Assembly: GCA_023717585.1 (NCBI GenBank) | Contig: JAMQPJ010000343.1 | Span: forward strand, 1-7,704 | Source: Thermoanaerobaculia bacterium | Lineage (GTDB): Bacteria > Acidobacteriota > Thermoanaerobaculia > UBA5066 | DNA length: 7,704 nt | Reading direction: 5' to 3' | Shown here: one piece after another, positions 1 through 6,169 of the stretch | How positions within the stretch are numbered: position 1 is the first letter of the stretch | Layout of the letters: each line of letters starts with the position of its first letter | Made by a program: the position numbers and the translations under genes | Notes under the pieces: generated by a model | Told to the model about the DNA's origin: nothing | The model's input: the letters and a program-made list of their open reading frames with translations, nothing else | The model's database searches: none

Positions 1-1
1 C

Positions 2-892
2 CTGGAGACGCTCGCGGCGACGCCGGCCGCTCTCAAAGAGGCGCTTCGCGGGGTCCCGAAGAAGCTGCTCCTCTTTGCGCCGGCGCCGGGCAAGTGGTCG
101 ATCCTGGAGATTCTCTGCCACATGCGCGACATGGAGCGCGAGGCGTATCTCGAGAGGTACACGCGCATCCTCGCCGAGCCCGAGCCGAAGCTGCCCGACG
201 TCAACGGAGACGCCCTCGCCATCGAGCGCGACTACCGCGGCCAGAAGGCCACCGACATCCTGCGCGACTGGATGCGCCTCCGCCGCGAGAGCCTGCGCCT
301 CCTCAAGAAGGCGAAGCCCGAGCAGTGGCGGCGCGCCGGGATCCACGAGACGATGGGCCGGCTCACGATCGACGAGCTGGTCGCACGGCACGCCGCCGGC
401 AACGATGTGGCGCACCTCGCGCAGATCGGCGCGATCAAGCGGCGGGCGGCCGTTCTCGATCGCCTGGCGGCCGCTCCCGCGGCCCTCGCCGCCGCGCTCA
501 AGGGCGCGCCGGACGACGTTCTCCGGCAGCGCGGGCCCTCCGGAAAATGGTCGATGATCGAGAATGCCGCGCACGTGCGCGACATCGAGCGCGTCTATCA
601 GGAGCGCTTCTCGAAGGTCGCTTTCTCGGAGCGCCCCGCGTTCTGGATGCTCGACAACGACCGGGCTGCGAGCCAGCTGAAGTACGCCGAGGCCGATGCC
701 GCGGCCGTCGCGAAGGAATTCCGTCGGCTACGAGAGGACACGCTCGTCCTCCTTCGCGCGTTGCCGCACCCCGCGTGGCGGCGCACCGGCCTTCACCCGA
801 AGCGAGGGGAGCTGACGCTCGAGCAGCTCGCCGACGTGCTGGCGGGCCACGACGATAGCCACATCGGCAAGATCCGGGCACTGAGGGGGTAG
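2..892 (+). CDS. Tandem DinB-like (DinB_2 superfamily) domain protein, 5' end outside the window
   Basis: Reading frame 2 is open from the first base to the TAG at 890-892 (296 residues seen), so the true start lies to the left. The ATG at 122 falls inside a conserved helix and is not the start. The fragment contains two homologous four-helix DinB-like units. Matching landmarks are GKWSILEILCHMRDMERE (30-47) and GKWSMIENAAHVRDIERV (181-198), then QWRRAGIHE (108-116) and AWRRTGLHP (258-266), then LTIDEL (121-126) and LTLEQL (271-276). DinB-fold proteins usually bind a divalent metal with three histidines. Repeat 2 keeps all three (H191, H283, H287, with an HDDSH motif), while repeat 1 has H40 and H138 but Asn134 where the second ligand should be. 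Relatives include thiol-dependent transferases and many proteins of unknown function, so no reaction can be assigned. It ends 80 bases before arsR and is probably a separate unit. Confidence 0.85.
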   Translation: METLAATPAALKEALRGVPKKLLLFAPAPGKWSILEILCHMRDMEREAYLERYTRILAEPEPKLPDVNGDALAIERDYRGQKATDILRDWMRLRRESLRLLKKAKPEQWRRAGIHETMGRLTIDELVARHAAGNDVAHLAQIGAIKRRAAVLDRLAAAPAALAAALKGAPDDVLRQRGPSGKWSMIENAAHVRDIERVYQERFSKVAFSERPAFWMLDNDRAASQLKYAEADAAAVAKEFRRLREDTLVLLRALPHPAWRRTGLHPKRGELTLEQLADVLAGHDDSHIGKIRALRG

Positions 893-938
893 CGGCCGCC
901 CGCGGGAGGCGAAACTGCCCGCCCGCATGAGAATACCC

Positions 939-966
939 TTGACATATCAAGTTTTGTTTATATATT
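939..966 (+). promoter_or_regulatory. Sigma70-type promoter of the ars operon
   Basis: A perfect -35 hexamer TTGACA (939-944) is followed after 16 bases by TATATT (961-966), a good -10. The stretch 931-970 is AT-rich in an otherwise very GC-rich window. Transcription would start near 973, at or just beside the arsR ATG, so the mRNA may be almost leaderless unless the downstream GTG at 1021 is used. A -10 at TATATA (959-964) is possible but gives a 14-base spacer, which is too short. Confidence 0.7.
944..963 (+). promoter_or_regulatory. Candidate ArsR operator O1 overlapping the arsR promoter
   Basis: ATATCAA (944-950), six bases, then TTTATAT (957-963) form an inverted repeat with 6 of 7 arm positions complementary. 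It occupies the promoter spacer and reaches the -10, the expected place for a repressor of its own operon. The core ATCAA-N6-TTTAT has the same spacing as the perfect copy at 1368-1383. A shorter overlapping palindrome, TTGA-N4-TCAA (939-950), covers the -35. Binding by ArsR is inferred from position and symmetry. Confidence 0.6.
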
Positions 967-972
967 GAGGAT

Positions 973-1365
973 ATGGCAGGACCGGCGGTTCCGGCGAGGA
1001 GAGCCCACCCCAGGGTCGACGTGGCGCGCCTGGCCAGGCTCTTCCACGCGCTCTCGGACGAGACCCGGCTCCGGATCGTCGGAAAACTCCTACACGGAGA
1101 ACAATGCGTTTGTAATCTGATGGATACGCTCGACGCGGGCCAGTCACGCCTGTCCTTTCACCTGAAGACGCTGAAGGACGCCGGCCTGGTGACAGACCGC
1201 CGCTCCGGCCGTTGGATCCACTATTCGCTCCACCCGGGAACTCTCGCGGAGCTCCAGGATTTCGTCGGGACGGTTCAGGAGGATGCCGCCCGGCTAGACG
1301 CCGCACGGTGTTGCGACGAGAAAAAGACGCCTCTAGGGCAGCTTTACGGGTTTTCGCTGTTCTAA
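973..1365 (+). CDS. arsR: ArsR/SmtB-family arsenite-responsive transcriptional repressor
   Basis: A 130-residue winged-helix protein, the usual size of ArsR repressors, which release operator DNA when As(III) or Sb(III) binds cysteines. The core begins with LFHALSDETRLRIV (23-36). The helix with metal-binding cysteines reads GEQCVCNLMD (42-51; C45, C47), matching the ELCVCDL signature of E. coli-type ArsR but without its third cysteine. The recognition helix is GQSRLSFHLKTLKDAGLV (56-73), followed by the wing RRSGRWIHYSL. A C-terminal cysteine pair, C113-C114, may supply further ligands. The ATG at 973 has only a crowded GAGG (967-970) upstream. An in-frame GTG at 1021 has AGGG at 1012-1015 with good spacing and would give a 114-residue protein starting at the conserved core, so the start is uncertain. 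First gene of the arsenic operon and probably autoregulated through the operator in its promoter. Confidence 0.93.
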   Translation: MAGPAVPARRAHPRVDVARLARLFHALSDETRLRIVGKLLHGEQCVCNLMDTLDAGQSRLSFHLKTLKDAGLVTDRRSGRWIHYSLHPGTLAELQDFVGTVQEDAARLDAARCCDEKKTPLGQLYGFSLF

Positions 1366-1367
1366 GC

Positions 1368-1383
1368 ATCAAGAATCATTGAT
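1368..1383 (+). promoter_or_regulatory. Candidate second ArsR operator O2 between arsR and arsM
   Basis: ATCAA (1368-1372), six bases, then TTGAT (1379-1383) form a perfect 5-bp inverted repeat three bases after the arsR stop and 15 bases before the arsM ATG. The half-sites and N6 spacing match the operator upstream of arsR and resemble inverted repeats described for ArsR-family repressors. I see only weak promoter-like hexamers beside it (for example TTTTCG at 1351 and AATCAT at 1374). The site may control an internal promoter or act as a roadblock or auxiliary site. Confidence 0.55.
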
Positions 1384-1398
1384 TCATTGGGGGATCTC

Positions 1399-2223
1399 AT
1401 GTCTGAAACGAGCCTGAAGGACATCGTCAGAGAGAAATACGGCGAAGCAGCCCGGCGTGCGACGACGGGCGGCAGCGCGTGCTGCGGAGGCGCCTCGGCG
1501 ATCGCGGGTGCGAAGGACCCGATCACGTCGAACCTCTACGAGTCGGCACAGACGCTCGGGCTGCCGGCGGCGGCGGTCTCGGCGTCGCTAGGATGCGGAA
1601 ACCCGACGGCCCTCGCCGAGCTCCACGAGGGAGAAACTGTCCTGGACCTTGGCTCGGGCGGCGGCATCGACGTGCTTCTCTCTTCGCGCCGGGTGGGCCC
1701 TAGCGGAAAGGTCTACGGGCTCGACATGACGGACGACATGCTCGCGCTGGCGCGCGAGAACCAGCGCGTGGCCGGCGTCATGAACGTGGAGTTCCTGAAG
1801 GGCGAGCTCGAGAGCATCCCGCTGCCGGACGCGTCGGTCGACGTCATCATCTCGAACTGCGTCGTGAACCTCTCGGCCGACAAGGATCGCGCGCTCGCGG
1901 AGGCGTTCCGGGTCCTCAAGCCGGGCGGGCGGTTCGCGGTGTCGGACGTCGTTGTCCGCGGCATCGTGCCCGCGGAGGTGCGCCGGAACGTCGAGCTGTG
2001 GATCGGCTGCCTCGCCGGCGCGCTCGAGGAAGAGGAGTTCGAAACGAAACTGAAGAAGGCGGGCTTCGGGGACGTCTCGATCACGCCTACACGGGTCTAC
2101 ACGATCGACGACGCGCGCGACTTCCTCTCCGCGGCGGGTATCGACGCGGACGCGATGGCGCCCCAGGTGGACGGCAAGTTCATGAGCGCGTTCGTGAGGG
2201 CGACGAAGCCGACGAAGAGCTGA
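1399..2223 (+). CDS. arsM: Arsenite S-adenosylmethionine methyltransferase
   Basis: Cytoplasmic class I methyltransferase (274 residues) that transfers methyl groups from S-adenosylmethionine to trivalent arsenic, giving mono- to trimethylated arsenicals. SAM-binding motif I is VLDLGSGGGID (81-91), with the acidic end of strand 2 at GLDMTDDM (107-114) and a post-motif LKPGGRFAVSDVV (173-185). The As(III)-ligand cysteines of the family are all present in context: C66 in GCGNPT, C154 in SNCVVNLS and C204 in GCLAGAL. An N-terminal pair C28-C29 (SACCGG) is in the place of the fourth ArsM cysteine. The ATG at 1399 is chosen because GGGGG (1389-1393) sits five bases upstream; an in-frame TTG at 1387 would overlap that site. 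It follows arsR by 33 bases and precedes acr3 by 7. Confidence is high because glycine and cysteine motifs agree. Confidence 0.95.
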   Translation: MSETSLKDIVREKYGEAARRATTGGSACCGGASAIAGAKDPITSNLYESAQTLGLPAAAVSASLGCGNPTALAELHEGETVLDLGSGGGIDVLLSSRRVGPSGKVYGLDMTDDMLALARENQRVAGVMNVEFLKGELESIPLPDASVDVIISNCVVNLSADKDRALAEAFRVLKPGGRFAVSDVVVRGIVPAEVRRNVELWIGCLAGALEEEEFETKLKKAGFGDVSITPTRVYTIDDARDFLSAAGIDADAMAPQVDGKFMSAFVRATKPTKS

Positions 2224-2230
2224 GAAGACG

Positions 2231-3313
2231 GTGAGCGACGCTGGAGCTCCGAGGCGGCTCAACTTCTTCGAGAGGTACCTGACGCTTTGGGTCGGCCTCT
2301 GCATGGTTGTCGGAGTCGCCCTCGGAAAGCTCCTTCCGGGAGCAACGGATGCCATCCGGAAGCTCGAGTTCGGCGAGGGAAGCCAGATCAACGTCGCGAT
2401 CGCCCTTCTGATCTGGTTGATGGTCTACCCGATGATGCTCAAGATCGACCTTACGAGCATCCTGGGCGTGAGAAAGAAGCCAAAGGGCCTCCTGGTGACG
2501 CTCTTCGTGAACTGGCTCGTCAAGCCGTTCTCGATGGCCTTCCTCGCATGGCTGTTCTTCAAGCACGTCTTTTCGGGCCTCATCTCGCCCGCGCTGGCCG
2601 ACCAGTACATCGCCGGCGCCATCATCCTGGCGGCGGCCCCCTGCACGGCGATGGTGTTCGTCTGGTCGTACCTCACGGACGGCGACCCCGCCTACACGCT
2701 CGTCCAGGTCTCCGTGAACGACCTGATCATGCTCGTCCTGTTCGCGCCGATCGTCACGCTCCTCGTGAGCGGCGCAAGCAACCTGACGGTGCCGTTCAAG
2801 GTCCTCGTCACCAGCGTCGTCGCGTTCATCGTCATTCCTCTCGCGCTCGGAAGCCTCTCGCGCGCGCTCCTCGTCCGGACGAAGGGAATCGAGTGGTTCG
2901 AGAAGCACACCCTCGCGTTCTTCCGCCCGATAACAGTCCTCGCGCTCCTCGCGACGCTCATCCTCATATTCGCTTTCCAGTCCGACAACCTCCTGACGCA
3001 CTGGCTGCACGTCGTCCTGATCGCCATCCCGCTCCTGATCCAGGTCTACTTCAACTCCGGGCTCACTTACGGGCTCATGAAGCTCCTGAAAGTTCCGCAC
3101 AACGTGGCGGCGCCAGGCGCGCTCATCGGCGCGAGCAACTTCTTCGAGCTCGCGGTCGCGACCGCCATCGCGCTCTTCGGGCCGGGGTCGGGCGCGGCGC
3201 TCGCCACAGTCGTCGGCGTCCTCGTGGAGGTTCCCGTGATGCTCTCGGGCTGCGCCGCCTGCAACCGGACACGCGGCTGGTTCGACCCGGCGCCGGAGGC
3301 CGCGCGCGCGTGA
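2231..3313 (+). CDS. acr3: Arsenite efflux permease of the ACR3 family
   Basis: An integral inner-membrane carrier (360 residues, about ten hydrophobic segments) that exports As(OH)3 using the proton gradient. Family landmarks are [18 protein letters not shown] (11-28), [11 protein letters not shown] (64-74), the loop-helix [20 protein letters not shown] (134-153) with the essential cysteine C138, [10 protein letters not shown] (159-168), and [13 protein letters not shown] (301-313) with the essential glutamate E306, ending in VEVPVML (332-338). Two extra cysteines follow near the C-terminus (C341, C344). The start is GTG at 2231, seven bases after the arsM stop, with only a weak GAGAAG in front that overlaps that stop; this suggests reinitiation after arsM. 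The stop overlaps the arsC start. Acr3 is unrelated in sequence to the ArsB pump and does not need the ArsA ATPase; no arsA is seen here. Confidence 0.95.
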   Translation: MSDAGAPRRLNFFERYLTLWVGLCMVVGVALGKLLPGATDAIRKLEFGEGSQINVAIALLIWLMVYPMMLKIDLTSILGVRKKPKGLLVTLFVNWLVKPFSMAFLAWLFFKHVFSGLISPALADQYIAGAIILAAAPCTAMVFVWSYLTDGDPAYTLVQVSVNDLIMLVLFAPIVTLLVSGASNLTVPFKVLVTSVVAFIVIPLALGSLSRALLVRTKGIEWFEKHTLAFFRPITVLALLATLILIFAFQSDNLLTHWLHVVLIAIPLLIQVYFNSGLTYGLMKLLKVPHNVAAPGALIGASNFFELAVATAIALFGPGSGAALATVVGVLVEVPVMLSGCAACNRTRGWFDPAPEAARA

Positions 3314-3735
3314 CGGCGCCCGTGCGGCCGCCCGGCGTCCTCTTCCTCTGCGTCGCGAACTCGGCGCGGAGCCAGATGGCCGAGGGCCTCGCGCGCGCGC
3401 AGTTCGGGGACGCCGTCCGCGTCCAGAGCGCCGGGTCGCAGCCCACGGCGGTCAACCCGCTCGCGATCGCGGCGCTCGCCGAGGTGGGGATCGACATCGC
3501 GGGCCAGCGGTCGAAGTCCGTCGCGGAGATCGATGCGGCCTCGGTCGACCTCGTCGTGACGCTTTGCGCCGAAGAGGTGTGCCCCGTTTTCCCGAAGCGC
3601 GTGAGGAATCTCCACTGGCCGCTGCCCGACCCCGCGGCCAGGCCGCCGTCCGGACGCCCGCTGGAGACGTTCCGCGGCGTGCGCGACGAGCTTGCCCGCA
3701 GGATCGCGGAGCTCGACCCTCCGCGAACGGCCTGA
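3310..3735 (+). CDS. arsC: Arsenate reductase, low-molecular-weight phosphatase fold (thioredoxin-coupled type)
   Basis: A cytoplasmic enzyme (141 residues) that reduces arsenate to arsenite so it can be exported or methylated. The phosphatase P-loop is [13 protein letters not shown], with nucleophile C14 and R20 in the CX5R motif. The relay cysteines follow as C86 and C91 in [12 protein letters not shown], and the general-acid Asp is D107 in WPLPDP (103-108). This matches the S. aureus/B. subtilis ArsC mechanism (three cysteines, regenerated by thioredoxin), except that the two relay cysteines are five residues apart instead of seven. The GTG at 3310 shares four bases (GTGA) with the acr3 stop, indicating translational coupling; a second in-frame GTG at 3322 is possible. 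It is the last gene of the operon and converges on the kinase gene. It is unlike the glutaredoxin-coupled E. coli ArsC. Confidence 0.94.
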   Translation: MTAPVRPPGVLFLCVANSARSQMAEGLARAQFGDAVRVQSAGSQPTAVNPLAIAALAEVGIDIAGQRSKSVAEIDAASVDLVVTLCAEEVCPVFPKRVRNLHWPLPDPAARPPSGRPLETFRGVRDELARRIAELDPPRTA

Positions 3736-3770
3736 GCGCTCCGGAGACGACCTAGCGGCCGTCGGAGCGC
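3736..3770. terminator. Candidate bidirectional terminator between arsC and the kinase gene
   Basis: GCGCTCCG (3736-3743) and CGGAGCGC (3763-3770) are perfect 8-bp inverted arms around a 19-base loop, beginning directly after the arsC stop. The right arm lies within the last codons of the convergent kinase gene, whose stop codon is in the loop. No T-run follows on either strand, so it is not a classical intrinsic terminator. It could stop transcription weakly, need Rho, or protect 3' ends. Confidence 0.45.
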
Positions 3771-6169
3771 GGGGGGAAGACTCCGCCGGTCTGGTGAGCC
3801 GATCCGCCGAGCTCCACCAACCTGGCCGTCGCGTCGGCCTTTTCCTTGCGGGCGGCCGCGTTGCCGGGATCCTCGAGGCACACCTTTTCGAGCGCAGCGA
3901 GTCCGTCTCGCTGAAGGGCCGCACCCTTCGCCCGCCGGCCTGCGCCTGCGAGAGCGTGTCCGTACTGCGAGCAGAGAGAACCGAAGTTCATCCGGACGTT
4001 CGCGTTCAGAGGGTCGGCGGCGAGGATGCTCTCGAACGCCGTCCGCGACCGGGCGAACGCCGCCAGGGCCGGCTCCCAGTCCTTCATTCCGGCGAGCGCA
4101 CGGCCGAGCTGCATCGGGGCGAACGCTTGCATGCGGCGGTAGTCGGAGTTTCCCGGCTCCTTCTTCGTGAGCTCCTCGCCGATCTCCACGGCCCGGCGAA
4201 GCTCGGGCAGCGCTCCAGCCGCGTCGCCCTTCATCAGGAGAGCGACGCCGATCTGGTAGCGGCCGACGAGAACCTTTGAGCGAGCCCGCGCGTCGTCCGG
4301 TCTCGCGAGGGAGACTTCCTCGTAAAGGCGGGCTCCCCTGCGGGAAGACTCCACGGCACCGTCGAAGTCGCCCGTCTCCTCCTGCGCATCCGCGAGAACG
4401 TGAATGGCACGCGCGAGCCTGCTCTTTCCTTCGGGATCGCCTGGTGCCGCTCGAAGGAGCTCATCGAGGATCGTGACCGCGCGACTGGCCGCGGCGACGG
4501 AGCCGCCATTGTCGCCGGTGAGCCACAGGACGTCCGACATCTTCTCCAGCGACTCGGCGAGGGCGCCCCGATCTACAGCCTCTGCGCCCGGGTCCGCGCA
4601 AAGAGCCTCACGGATGACGAGCGCCTTCCGATAGCTGGCGACGGCACCCAGCGTGTCGCCCAGGCTTCCCTGACCCACGCCGCCCTGGACATCTCCGACT
4701 CGCACGTAGGCCTCCGCCAGCTCACGGAGGAGGTCGCGGTCGTGACCGGCTTCGGCCGACAGGCGGTTCAGGTAGTCGAGAGCGGTCGTGACGAGGAGAG
4801 CCCGGACGGGGGTCGAGCCGGGAAGAGGCTTGATCCGGTCGTGCAGATCGAACAGCACGGTCTTCGCCAGCTTCCTTACCTCATGAAAGCGCGTGTTGGC
4901 CAGCGCCTCCTTCTCACGGGCCACACGCGCTTGCCAGAGGGCGGCCGAGAGGCCGGCGAGGAGCGAGAGGATGACGAGGAGACCCGCCGCGATTCCGAGG
5001 CGATGGCGACGGACGAATTTTCCCGAACGGTAGACGAGCGTATCGGGACGGGCCGAAACGGGGAGACCGGCGAGGTGGCGGCCGAGGTCGGCGGAGAGCT
5101 TCTCGACGGTGGCATAGCGCCTCTCGGGCTCCTTGCGAATCGCCGTGAGGACGATCGTGTCGAGGTCTCCCACGAGCGCCCGGGCGCGGCTCGCGTCGCC
5201 CTTTCGGGCCGCCGCGGCCGAAGGCGCCGCGGGCTCGATCTGGAGAATGGCCTGGATCAGGTCCGCGGGGCCCGAGTCAGGCCGGCGGTACGGATGGACA
5301 CACGCCAGCAGCTCGTAGAGGACCACGCCGAGGGAGTAGACGTCGGTGGCGGTCGTGACGGCCTCGGCTCGCGCCTGCTCGGGGCTCGCGTACTCGGGTG
5401 TGAAGATCCCGACACCCTCCACGGTCTGGTAGAAGCTCTCGCCGCTTCTCTGCGGATCGATCACCTTGGCGAGGCCGAAGTCGAGAAGCTTGACGGCGCC
5501 GTCCTCCGTGACGAGCAGGTTCGACGGCTTGATGTCGCGATGGACGACGAGGCTCCGGTGAGCGTACTGCACCGCGGCACAGACGATTCGGAAGAGGTCG
5601 ATCCGGTCCCGGAGCGTGAGGTTGCGGCCGCCGCAGTATTCGGTGAGGTTCTGCCCTTCGATGAACTCCATGACGAAGTAGGGGAGGCCGTCGTCGGTCG
5701 TGCCGCCATCCAGCAGCCTGGCGATGTTGGGATGGTTGAGCGAGGCGAGAATCTGCCGCTCGGCGCGGAAGCGCTGGAGAATGAAGTCCGTGTCCATCCC
5801 GCGCTTGACGAGCTTCAAGGCGACCCGCCCGCGGTATTCGTGGTCCGAGCGCTCGGCGAGGTAGACCGACCCCATCCCACCGCGCCCGATCTCCCGGAGG
5901 AGGGTGTAGGGTCCGATGCGCCGCCGTGTGACGTCGGGCTCGGTCCCGGCGGGCTCCTCGAATGTCTCTTGACGCGGGAGAGTCGGGAAGCGAGCGGCGT
6001 CGAGGAAGCCGTCTCCCGCGTCCGCGGACGCGAGGAGCGACTCGACCTCGTGCCTCAGGTCCGGGTTTCCGCCGCAGGCGGCGGCGACAAAGGACGAGCG
6101 GTCTTCTGCCGGCCGTTCCGAGGCGTCGTGGAAGATTTCCTTCGCTCTTCGGAACCGCTCTTCGGTCAC
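3752..6169 (-). CDS. Transmembrane Ser/Thr protein kinase with C-terminal TPR repeats
   Basis: 805 residues from GTG at 6169 to TAG at 3752. The N-terminal helical leader FRRAKEIFHDASERPAEDR (6-24) is typical of bacterial kinases paired with ECF sigma factors. The Hanks-type kinase domain spans about 85-365: glycine loop GRGGMG (95-100), Lys119 in VALKLVK, Glu137 in the C helix, catalytic HRDIKPSN (210-217), DFG (230-232), TPEYASPEQ (257-265) and DVYSLGVVLYEL (276-287). All catalytic residues are present, so it should be active. One membrane segment, LGIAAGLLVILSLLAGLSAALW (391-412), follows a basic stretch, putting the kinase in the cytoplasm and the rest outside. The remaining ~390 residues are helical with about six degenerate TPR units, such as GDFDGAVESSRRGARLYEEV (600-619), probably a protein-binding sensor region. 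The GTG overlaps the sigma-factor stop by four bases. The frame stays open upstream of 6169, but that part encodes the sigma gene in another frame. Confidence 0.92.
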   Translation of the reverse strand: MTEERFRRAKEIFHDASERPAEDRSSFVAAACGGNPDLRHEVESLLASADAGDGFLDAARFPTLPRQETFEEPAGTEPDVTRRRIGPYTLLREIGRGGMGSVYLAERSDHEYRGRVALKLVKRGMDTDFILQRFRAERQILASLNHPNIARLLDGGTTDDGLPYFVMEFIEGQNLTEYCGGRNLTLRDRIDLFRIVCAAVQYAHRSLVVHRDIKPSNLLVTEDGAVKLLDFGLAKVIDPQRSGESFYQTVEGVGIFTPEYASPEQARAEAVTTATDVYSLGVVLYELLACVHPYRRPDSGPADLIQAILQIEPAAPSAAAARKGDASRARALVGDLDTIVLTAIRKEPERRYATVEKLSADLGRHLAGLPVSARPDTLVYRSGKFVRRHRLGIAAGLLVILSLLAGLSAALWQARVAREKEALANTRFHEVRKLAKTVLFDLHDRIKPLPGSTPVRALLVTTALDYLNRLSAEAGHDRDLLRELAEAYVRVGDVQGGVGQGSLGDTLGAVASYRKALVIREALCADPGAEAVDRGALAESLEKMSDVLWLTGDNGGSVAAASRAVTILDELLRAAPGDPEGKSRLARAIHVLADAQEETGDFDGAVESSRRGARLYEEVSLARPDDARARSKVLVGRYQIGVALLMKGDAAGALPELRRAVEIGEELTKKEPGNSDYRRMQAFAPMQLGRALAGMKDWEPALAAFARSRTAFESILAADPLNANVRMNFGSLCSQYGHALAGAGRRAKGAALQRDGLAALEKVCLEDPGNAAARKEKADATARLVELGGSAHQTGGVFPPRSDGR

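Noticed and set aside
902..922. Inverted repeat GCGGG / CCCGC after the DinB-like gene as a terminator
   Set aside because: It has only a 5-bp stem with an 11-base loop in very GC-rich sequence and no T-run, which is expected by chance here.
2180..3100. Minus-strand open frame of 306 codons opposite acr3
   Set aside because: It is an Asp/Glu/Arg-rich antisense shadow of a membrane protein gene, with no family features.
2287..3309. Upstream extension of the arsC frame across acr3
   Set aside because: The peptide is Arg/Pro-rich and frame-shifted relative to the clear Acr3 protein. ArsC homology begins just after the GTG at 3310.
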